From: Campylobacteraceae bacterium | Lineage (GTDB): Bacteria; Campylobacterota; Campylobacteria; Campylobacterales; Sulfurospirillaceae | Reading direction: 5' to 3' | Length of the DNA: 5,892 bases | Assembly: GCA_027011025.1 (NCBI GenBank) | Contig: JALVAU010000438.1 | Coordinates: forward strand, 1-5,892 | In this document: one piece after another, positions 1 to 5,871 of the stretch | How the letters are laid out: every line of letters begins with the position of its first letter | Position numbering within the stretch: the stretch's first letter is position 1 | Made by a program: the position numbers and the translations under genes | The notes under the pieces: model-generated | The model's database searches: none | Told to the model about the DNA's origin: nothing | The model's input: the letters and a program-made list of their open reading frames with translations, nothing else

Positions 1-2
1 TG

Positions 3-194
3 TTTATTGATATAATATTCGTAATAATAAACAAGGAAGTCTTGGTGAGAAATTTAACTGTAAAAGAAAAAAATGATTTAAATGAAGTTCATAATTGTAT
101 ATTGGTAAATTATAAATTTGATTTTATATTAAGGGGTATTTATAAAATTATTAATATATTTACAAGGAGATTAAAAACTGACCTTACACACTAA
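3..194 (+). CDS. Probable 3' end of an unrecognised gene running in from the left edge
   Basis: A rightward frame is open from the first full codon in the window (position 3) to a TAA at 192-194, about 63 codons. In sequence this AT-rich a stop would be expected roughly every 10-12 codons, and the other frames are full of stops, so an open run of this length is unlikely by chance. Many codons begin with G, as in real genes. The peptide is rich in Ile, Asn, Lys and Phe and ends in a basic stretch (FTRRLKTDLTH). I do not recognise a family. The stop lies inside the left arm of the 176-227 hairpin, a compact arrangement often seen at gene ends. An alternative is a small gene of about 50 residues starting at TTG 42 or GTG 45 behind an AAGGAAG ribosome-site-like stretch at 32-38. 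It is convergent with the efflux operon. Confidence 0.5.
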   Translation, partial: FIDIIFVIINKEVLVRNLTVKEKNDLNEVHNCILVNYKFDFILRGIYKIINIFTRRLKTDLTH

Positions 195-227
195 ATAGAC
201 ATCTATATTTAGTGTGTAAGGTCAGTT
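176..227 (-). terminator. Strong hairpin, distal terminator of the efflux operon (possibly bidirectional)
   Basis: The arms 176-197 and 206-227 are perfectly complementary over 22 bp around an 8-nt loop (198-205). Read on the minus strand, the stem is followed at once by a T run (CAGTTTTTAATC), the form of a Rho-independent terminator for the leftward operon. On the plus strand the stem is followed by GAAAGG with no real T run, so termination of the rightward partial gene is less certain, although that gene's stop codon sits in the stem. Confidence 0.75.
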
Positions 228-236
228 GAAAGGAAA

Positions 237-266
237 ATAGTGGACGATTCTAAAGTCATCCACTAT
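237..266 (-). terminator. Proximal hairpin directly after the last operon gene
   Basis: An 8-bp stem (237-244 with 259-266, ATAGTGGA/TCCACTAT) can extend past one mismatch by about three more pairs. On the minus strand it begins 4 nt after the TAA stop of the RND C-half gene and is followed by TTTCCTTTC, a weak U tract. On the plus strand the same stem is followed by AGTTTTAT, so it could also stop rightward transcription. It is best read as the first of two tandem terminators between convergent genes. The shorter stem and broken T run make it weaker than the 176-227 hairpin. Confidence 0.55.
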
Positions 267-270
267 AGTT

Positions 271-1926
271 TTATATCGATTTTGTGTTATCCATGAGAAC
301 CGGTACAAATATTAAGGAGACTGCAACCGCAGCAATAGTTCCAAATATCAATGCGATTCCTAATCCTCCAAAAATAGGATCTTTGGCTAACAGTGTACTA
401 GCTAAGATAATAGCTGCTGCGGTCAAAAAGATGGGCTTAGCTCTTGTTGCAGTTGCTACGGCTATTGCTCTTCTCTTTTCCATCTTCTTCTTCATTAAGC
501 TTAGAGTAAAATCTATAAGTAAAAGAGAGTTTCTTGAACTTATCCCCATAAGAGCTATAAAGCCTATGAGAGAAGTGGCTGTCAGAAAGAAAGTATCAAC
601 AGTGATCATATCCATAACCCAGTGACCAACAATAACACCTATGATAGAGAGAAAACTTCCAAGAAGTATGATTCCACTAATGGCAAAGCTTTTGTAGTAA
701 ATAACCATAAGTAGAAAGATCAATATAAGAGCAGCGATAAATGCGCCTCCTAAGTCTCTGAAAGTATCCATTGTTACTTTCATCTCTCCATCCCAATCAA
801 GATTAAAAATTTCACCTGAAACTCTGTCTTTAAGCTGAAGATTAAACAAGTGCGTATTTGTAACTATGTAGTTTTTACTAAAATGCTCTTTTATCTTATC
901 TCTAGCAACCAACAGAGGATAAACTTGAGAAACCAGATCTGTTTCAGCAGTTATATTTACCATTTTTTCTAGATCTTTTGACATTATTGTTGGAGATGAA
1001 TCTACTCTGTTTATACTTACTATCTCATTGACAGGTATCATCATCCCTTTTTTATTCATAAGTTTTAAAGAAGATAGTTTATCTTCTAATGCTTGCTTAG
1101 AAAAGCTTGAAAGTTCTTTTGTTTTTTTACTCAAAACTAAAAATAGAGGTATCTGCTCAGGCGAATTTTCACTATTTTTTACCGCTACTGCCATGCCTTC
1201 AAAAGCAAGATAGAGTATCTGATTTACTTGCTCTATGGATAATCCTGATCTTATGACTTTTTCTTTATCAACCTTTAATTCAAACTTTTTAAATATCTCA
1301 TCTTGCATAATATCAACATCAACCAAGCCTTTAGTATTTTTCAATATAGATGCAATCTCACCTGCTATTTCTCTCATTTTAAAACTATTTTCACCATAAA
1401 GTTCCACAACTATAGATGCAAGTGTAGGTGGACCTGCCGGTTGCTCTATCATCTTGATATTTGTACCTTTGATTAGGTTTTCACAACTCTTTTGTATCAC
1501 AGGCCTAAGTCTATGCACCATCATAAATGATTTTTCATCTCTTGTGTGCTTATCAGTTAGATTTACAACTATCTCTGCTACATTTTCACTTCTTTTAAAT
1601 CCTGAACCTTTCACAAGACCTGCATAATCCAAAGGAGAGCCTAGACCAAGATATGTTTCAATATCTGTGATCTCTTTCTCTTTTTTTAAGATTTTATTTA
1701 CACATTGTGTAACCATATGAGTTTGTTCTATCGAACTTCCTGTAGGTGTGTCTATATATACCGAATATGTATTTGCACTCTTTCCCGGTAGCATTTTTGC
1801 TAGAACTATCTTTGTTGGCAACATCATAACTGAGCCCACAAAAGCTAAAAATGTTATAAACAGAACTAAAAACTTCTTAAACTTAGAATTTAGGATTGAA
1901 TAAATAATCTTCTCAAATAATTTCAT
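271..1926 (-). CDS. RND efflux permease, C-terminal half (TM7-TM12) as a separate protein
   Basis: This 551-residue inner-membrane protein matches only the second half of an AcrB-type proton-driven pump, whose normal length is about 1030-1080 residues. It opens with a short amphipathic stretch and a first helix (about 18-36, equal to TM7). A large periplasmic porter/docking region follows (about 40-390), with the conserved PAGPPTLA segment at 163-170 and SPTIM at 311-315. Five helices come next (about 392-411, 414-434, 446-472, 497-514, 519-545; TM8-TM12). The TM10 motif is GISSRNSLLLIDF (461-473): Arg465 stands where AcrB has Lys940. Thr502 and Arg495 match AcrB Thr978 and Arg971 by position. 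The start is the ATG of an ATGA overlap with the upstream gene, preceded by AAGGA with 6-nt spacing. It should work only with the N-half encoded just upstream; the substrate is unknown. Two hairpins follow the stop. Family and half assignment are firm; partnership is inference. Confidence 0.93.
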   Translation of the reverse strand: MKLFEKIIYSILNSKFKKFLVLFITFLAFVGSVMMLPTKIVLAKMLPGKSANTYSVYIDTPTGSSIEQTHMVTQCVNKILKKEKEITDIETYLGLGSPLDYAGLVKGSGFKRSENVAEIVVNLTDKHTRDEKSFMMVHRLRPVIQKSCENLIKGTNIKMIEQPAGPPTLASIVVELYGENSFKMREIAGEIASILKNTKGLVDVDIMQDEIFKKFELKVDKEKVIRSGLSIEQVNQILYLAFEGMAVAVKNSENSPEQIPLFLVLSKKTKELSSFSKQALEDKLSSLKLMNKKGMMIPVNEIVSINRVDSSPTIMSKDLEKMVNITAETDLVSQVYPLLVARDKIKEHFSKNYIVTNTHLFNLQLKDRVSGEIFNLDWDGEMKVTMDTFRDLGGAFIAALILIFLLMVIYYKSFAISGIILLGSFLSIIGVIVGHWVMDMITVDTFFLTATSLIGFIALMGISSRNSLLLIDFTLSLMKKKMEKRRAIAVATATRAKPIFLTAAAIILASTLLAKDPIFGGLGIALIFGTIAAVAVSLIFVPVLMDNTKSI

Positions 1927-1942
1927 TTTTCATCCTTTTTTT
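1923..1942 (-). promoter_or_regulatory. Ribosome-binding site and ATGA coupling junction between the pump halves
   Basis: On the minus strand the last codons of the N-half gene contain AAGGA (1937-1933), then six bases, then ATGA, in which the ATG starts the C-half gene and the TGA ends the N-half. This is a good Shine-Dalgarno at normal spacing and supports real re-initiation rather than a broken gene. The junction also holds an A7 run (1942-1936) and an A5 run just before the stop (GAA AAA TGA). A -1 slip on the A5 run would read straight into the C-half frame. A slip on the A7 run would instead meet a TGA two codons later. Confidence 0.75.
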
Positions 1943-3551
1943 GTTCTAATGTATCTTTTTGAAAATGGTGCTCATGATGATGCATTTTAGGTTTTTTAAG
2001 AAGTTTTCTTGATAGGTATGGTGTAAAAATATAGGCTACTACTAGTGATGCAAAAAGTGCAACCGGTACATTTTGGGGAATTGGTTTCATAAATTGCCCC
2101 ATCATTTGACCCACAAATGCCATAGGCACCATCGTGAGTATGATTGCTAGAGTTGCTATATTTGTTGGAGCTCCTATCTCATCAGTTGCCTCTATAAGAA
2201 TCTCATCCATATCTTTATCTACTGATTCATGAGAGTGTAAATGCCTATGTATATTTTCTATGACTATAATAGCAGCATCTACCAAAAGCCCAAGACTCAA
2301 TAAAAATGCAAAAAGAGTAATTCTATTTATAGTTTGTCCGGTCATAAAGGCCACAAATATTGTAACAGCCAAAATAGCAGGAACTGTGAATGTAACTATC
2401 AACGACTCTTTCCAACCTAGTACAAAAACAAGTAGAAGAGCTATGATTACGATAGAGATAAGAAGGTGAAAAACAAGCTCATTTACAGCTTCATCTGCTC
2501 TTACACCATAATTTCTAGTTACTTTAAAATCTATACCCTCTTTTGAGAGTGTCTCTTTGAATTCATCTAATTTTTCTTGGATTTTATCTGCTATAACTAC
2601 GGCATTTGTGCCTTTGAGTTTAGAGAGTGTAAGGGTTATTTGCTTTTTGCTTGTATTAAATTTACCGTCTTTTTTATAGAGTATCTCTGCACTTCTAAAA
2701 TCTTGAATATTCTCACCTATACTGACATCTGCAACATCTCTTAAATATATTGGCGACCCCATGTATTGTGCTATTATAAGACTTTTAACATCTCTTATAC
2801 TCTCTATAGCGTTTTTAACACCAAACAAAACAAGCTTGCCGTCTTTCGTTCTATTTTTTACATCAGGTACATCAACTGCAAGTGATTTTAGGGCATTTAC
2901 AATCTGCCCCATAGAGAGGTGAAATCCTGAAAGTTTTTTTAGATCAACTTGAACATTATACTGCTCTTTTTTCTCTCCTTTTAGTGTAGTTTTCGCAACA
3001 TTTTCTATCCTGTTTAACTCATTTTGTATATACTTTACCTTCTTATATAAAGCGACTGTAGAGATTTTTGAACCATCTTTTGGGTAAAAGGCAACTGTCA
3101 CTATCGGAATATCTATATCTATATCAAAAGGTTTTACAATTGGTTGCATAGTGCCTTTTGGAAGTTGATCCATATTTTGCATCACTTTGTCATAAAGCTT
3201 TAGATTTGATGATTCCCTATTTTCCCCTATATAATACATAACATTTACAATTCCAACGTTTTTTGCCGAAACTCCATAAATATGCTCTACACCTTTAATC
3301 TCTTTAATTCTTCGCTCAAGTGGTTTAACGATGATATTATCTATCTGTTTAGGGGTAGCGCCAGGAAGTACAACCATCACTGCGCCACCACTTATCTCTA
3401 TTTGAGGATCTTCTTCTCTAGGTGTTACCTCTAGAGCAATATATCCGACAAGTAGCAAAAATACACCTAAAAGAGAAGTTAAAGGATTATGCAAAAAACC
3501 TTTTGCTAATTTTCCTGCTACATCTGTTACTTTATAATTACTTTTATCCAT
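1923..3551 (-). CDS. RND efflux permease, N-terminal half (TM1-TM6) as a separate protein
   Basis: This 542-residue inner-membrane protein is the first half of an AcrB-like pump. TM1 is at about 22-41, followed by the conserved PREEDPQI (44-51) and a porter region to about 355. Five helices follow (about 358-378, 384-404, 408-432, 461-482, 494-513; TM2-TM6). TM4 carries VDAAIIVIEN (424-433): a single acidic proton-relay residue, Asp425, with Ala426 where AcrB has its second Asp. This DAA form resembles heavy-metal pumps such as CusA, although the rest looks closer to general RND pumps. After TM4 comes an alternating His pattern (H435, H437, H439, H441), and the cytoplasmic tail has HHHEHH at 524-529. 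The protein ends in a charged tail exactly where the TM6-TM7 linker of a full-length pump would be. The start is 8 nt after the adaptor stop; its Shine-Dalgarno is only a weak AGG overlapping that stop. Substrate: not determinable; metals or organic compounds are both possible. Confidence 0.93.
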   Translation of the reverse strand: MDKSNYKVTDVAGKLAKGFLHNPLTSLLGVFLLLVGYIALEVTPREEDPQIEISGGAVMVVLPGATPKQIDNIIVKPLERRIKEIKGVEHIYGVSAKNVGIVNVMYYIGENRESSNLKLYDKVMQNMDQLPKGTMQPIVKPFDIDIDIPIVTVAFYPKDGSKISTVALYKKVKYIQNELNRIENVAKTTLKGEKKEQYNVQVDLKKLSGFHLSMGQIVNALKSLAVDVPDVKNRTKDGKLVLFGVKNAIESIRDVKSLIIAQYMGSPIYLRDVADVSIGENIQDFRSAEILYKKDGKFNTSKKQITLTLSKLKGTNAVVIADKIQEKLDEFKETLSKEGIDFKVTRNYGVRADEAVNELVFHLLISIVIIALLLVFVLGWKESLIVTFTVPAILAVTIFVAFMTGQTINRITLFAFLLSLGLLVDAAIIVIENIHRHLHSHESVDKDMDEILIEATDEIGAPTNIATLAIILTMVPMAFVGQMMGQFMKPIPQNVPVALFASLVVAYIFTPYLSRKLLKKPKMHHHEHHFQKDTLEQKKDEK

Positions 3552-3559
3552 ATTTCAGC

Positions 3560-4360
3560 CTATTTTATATTTACAATTGCATACATACCGGGATATACAG
3601 TTTTTTTATCTCTATTAAATTTTACTTTAAGTCTAAAGGTATGAGTAAGAGGATTTGAGCTAGGTATGATAGAATCAATCACTCCCATACTTTTGAGTCC
3701 TATAGATGGAATTTCAACTTTCACACTCTCACCTATCTTTATATCTTTAAGATTACTCTCTGATATCTCGGTTGAGATTTTTAAATCACTCAAATCTGAA
3801 AGTATGATTGCCGGCATACCAGGCATTGCCATTTCACCTACTTTTATATTTTTTGCAATGACTACGCCATCATTTGGTGCTTTAATTTTTAGATATTTGT
3901 ATTGGTTCAGCACTTCTTGAAGCTTTGCTCTAGCCTGTTTTATCTGCTCTTTTGAGATTTTCACCATAGCTTTTAGATTCTTTTCTGCAAGTTCCAAATT
4001 TTCAACATCATACTTTGAAACCATATCTTTTTTTAACAATCTCTTATATCTATGCAGATTTAATTCTACATTTTGATACTGATTTTCATACATTTGAGAT
4101 GCAAGTTTTGCCTGAGATATTGCAAGTTCAACCTGAGCTTTGGCACTATCTATCTCTTTTGAATCTATCTCATATAGGAGTTGTCCTTTTTTTACTCTAT
4201 CACCCTCATCAACACCGACTTTTATAACAAAACCCATATATCTACTTGTCATCATTTTTTGATTATCTGATATAACACTGCCTGTTAAATTTAAATTCCC
4301 TGCGTATATTTGCGATACCATCATACCGATGGTTATAATGCCAATAAAAAACTTTTTCAT
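3560..4360 (-). CDS. Periplasmic adaptor (HlyD/AcrA-type membrane fusion protein), short form
   Basis: This 266-residue exported protein would bridge the RND pump to the outer-membrane duct. Residues 1-20 form a signal peptide (cleavage probably after IYA). There is no lipobox Cys, so it is predicted to be held by the signal helix or to be free in the periplasm. The first lipoyl half-motif lies around 36-68 (GFVIKVGVDEGDRVKKGQLL). An alpha-hairpin coiled coil follows at about 68-155, then the second lipoyl half (KIKAPNDGVVIAKNIKVGE, about 158-176) and a beta-barrel domain from about 190 that closes with YPGMYAIVNI. It stops there: AcrA-like adaptors of about 370-400 residues have a further membrane-proximal domain, which is absent. 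The ATG overlaps the TolC-like gene's stop (ATGA) and follows GGAG with 7-nt spacing (4371-4368). The pump N-half gene begins 8 nt downstream. Family assignment is sure; the effect of the short form is inference. Confidence 0.93.
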   Translation of the reverse strand: MKKFFIGIITIGMMVSQIYAGNLNLTGSVISDNQKMMTSRYMGFVIKVGVDEGDRVKKGQLLYEIDSKEIDSAKAQVELAISQAKLASQMYENQYQNVELNLHRYKRLLKKDMVSKYDVENLELAEKNLKAMVKISKEQIKQARAKLQEVLNQYKYLKIKAPNDGVVIAKNIKVGEMAMPGMPAIILSDLSDLKISTEISESNLKDIKIGESVKVEIPSIGLKSMGVIDSIIPSSNPLTHTFRLKVKFNRDKKTVYPGMYAIVNIK

Positions 4361-5787
4361 ATCTCTTCTCCATTTGCTATATTTTCTAACTCAAGTATTT
4401 TACTTGTTCTTCTGTTTTGAACCTCTTTTAATTTTAAAACTTTCTCTATCTCCAAAGATTGTTTAATAATTACATCATTAATAGAGACCAATTTTTCCTG
4501 ATATCTTCCGAGATAATTTTTATAAATGGTTCTGCTTAACTCTATCTCTTTGTTTAAACTATCTATATCAAAATCCATACTCTCGATCTCAGTCTTAATT
4601 TTTGCAACTTTTAAGGCTATACCTTTTTTTGCCAGCTCTACTTGAGCTTTAACTTTTAAATTTTCTACTCTTGCTTTTTGGATATTATTTTTATCTATCC
4701 CTCCATTAAAGAGATTTATCTTAAATTGAAATCCAACAGTATAAGCATCGTGTTGAGTAAAATCATTTAAAAAATTGTTATCTGCACTAGAATACTGAGC
4801 AAATGCTCCTACTTCAGGTAGATTTGCAGATTCTTGAAGTTTAATATTCATATCTGTTATTTTAAGACCCTGTTTTGCCTTTTGTATATCTATATTTCTA
4901 TTTAATATCTCTTTTATATTAAGAGTTTTTGGCATAACCTTTTTGTAGGTACCACTAACTGACTCAACTTTTGAATTTAAAAGAAAAGATATAAAATGCA
5001 AAACTAATTTTTTATTTGCTCTTGCAGTATTTATCATTCTAACTACATTAGCTTTTTTTGATTGAACTTCCAAAAGATCTACTTTTTTGGCATATCCTTC
5101 ATTTATCATTGCTTGTGCCATATCTTCAAGTTTTATCATATTTTTTTCTATAATATTTAGGTTTTTAAGATAGGAATCAAGAAGATAAATATTGTAGTAA
5201 CTCTTTTTTAGTTGATATATTTTTTCACTTACTATTTTCTTAGTATCAAGCTTACTAAGTTTTGTCAAAGCCATAGTAATAGCACTATACTGTTCTAATT
5301 TTCCACCTGTATAAAGAGGAACTTCATATTGTAATTTTGTCTGAAAATGGTTTCTTGACCCTGGATAATTTAAATCACTAGGAGATGTGTCTAATAGTTG
5401 GTTTGCTGTAGCTGGGTTGGACATTATATTTGAAAATGTTCCAAAATTTCCACTAGAAAGTGCTAAAGCCTGGCCAACACCACCTAAAAAATCCGAAAAT
5501 CCAAAATCTCTAAATGTAGCTTCTCTGCTTTGAAGCTTAAAACCAAATACATTTCCTGCATCGTTTGAGCGCATAGCCAATTGAGTTAGATCTAATTTAC
5601 CGTAGTTGTAACCTTTCGCTATTTTATGCTCAAACGCTCTTATATTCTCATCAAACTTCGCTATATTTATCTCTAAAGAGTCTCTCTTTAGTATCTCTAT
5701 AGCTCTGCTTAAATCTAGGTTGGAATATACCTGCGCCTGAACAAAAATAGGTATAGCTAGGAAGATTAACCATAAAATTAACTTCAT
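4357..5787 (-). CDS. TolC-family outer-membrane efflux protein
   Basis: This 476-residue exported protein should trimerise into the outer-membrane and periplasmic exit duct of the efflux system. Residues 1-18 are a hydrophobic signal peptide ending VQAQ (cleavage probably after Ala18). Two OEP-type repeats follow. The first has a helix at about 24-65, a beta-hairpin segment (about 68-162) ending in VPLYTGGKLEQ, and long helices to about 270. The second has the matching segment at about 330-368, with the equivalent motif KINLFNGGIDKNNIQKA, then long helices to the end. The first beta-hairpin is enlarged by a Gly/Ser/Asn-rich stretch (about 101-137), probably an extracellular loop. No lipobox Cys is present. 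The start has GGAG at 5798-5795 with 7-nt spacing; the nearby ATG at 5800-5798 is out of frame. It is first in the operon, and its TGA overlaps the adaptor's ATG. Substrate specificity cannot be inferred. Confidence 0.94.
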   Translation of the reverse strand: MKLILWLIFLAIPIFVQAQVYSNLDLSRAIEILKRDSLEINIAKFDENIRAFEHKIAKGYNYGKLDLTQLAMRSNDAGNVFGFKLQSREATFRDFGFSDFLGGVGQALALSSGNFGTFSNIMSNPATANQLLDTSPSDLNYPGSRNHFQTKLQYEVPLYTGGKLEQYSAITMALTKLSKLDTKKIVSEKIYQLKKSYYNIYLLDSYLKNLNIIEKNMIKLEDMAQAMINEGYAKKVDLLEVQSKKANVVRMINTARANKKLVLHFISFLLNSKVESVSGTYKKVMPKTLNIKEILNRNIDIQKAKQGLKITDMNIKLQESANLPEVGAFAQYSSADNNFLNDFTQHDAYTVGFQFKINLFNGGIDKNNIQKARVENLKVKAQVELAKKGIALKVAKIKTEIESMDFDIDSLNKEIELSRTIYKNYLGRYQEKLVSINDVIIKQSLEIEKVLKLKEVQNRRTSKILELENIANGEEI

Positions 5788-5810
5788 AAACTTTCTCCAT
5801 AATTTTTATT

Positions 5811-5871
5811 TAAGTGCCGAATCATAATAAATAACACATAAAATATATTGTTTATTATGATTCGGCACTTA
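5811..5871. repeat. Perfect 21-bp inverted repeat in the leader of the efflux operon
   Basis: The arms 5811-5831 and 5851-5871 are fully complementary over 21 bp, separated by 19 AT-rich bases. The repeat ends 23 nt before the ATG of the TolC-like gene. On neither strand is the stem followed by a clear T run (TTAAATAAAAATT leftward, TTATAATATTAACC rightward), so it is not a classical Rho-independent terminator. Two readings are possible: an operator or leader hairpin controlling the operon, or the terminator of a minus-strand gene beyond the right edge. A leftward -10-like TATTAT (5829-5824) lies inside the left arm, which would suit repression by a dimeric regulator, but no good -35 is visible. 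The repeat is certain; its role is not. Confidence 0.8.

Noticed and set aside
176..227. The 22-bp inverted repeat as an insertion-sequence end or attachment site
   Set aside because: No transposase, target duplication or matching copy elsewhere in the window; its arms differ from the 5811-5871 repeat, and the T run fits a terminator.
284..625. Rightward open frame of 113 codons
   Set aside because: It lies antisense to the TM8-TM12 region of the RND C-half gene; its hydrophobic, Ala/Ile-rich product is a mirror of the membrane-helix codons and has no family signature.
1936..1942. dnaX-like A AAA AAG slippery heptamer as a programmed -1 frameshift fusing the pump halves
   Set aside because: A -1 shift at this heptamer reads GGA then TGA and stops before the C-half frame; only a slip at the later A5 run could fuse the two.
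1028..2469. Rightward frames at 1028-1213 and 2260-2469
   Set aside because: Antisense to conserved RND segments; no independent coding signal.
3422..3658. Rightward open frame of 78 codons crossing the adaptor/pump junction
   Set aside because: It spans two well-supported minus-strand genes and is rich in Tyr/Phe/Ile as expected of AT-rich antisense sequence; no convincing ribosome site or domain.
3666..4227. Two further rightward open frames opposite the adaptor gene (3666-3920, 4015-4227)
   Set aside because: Both are antisense shadows of the adaptor, whose lipoyl and coiled-coil pattern is clear on the minus strand.
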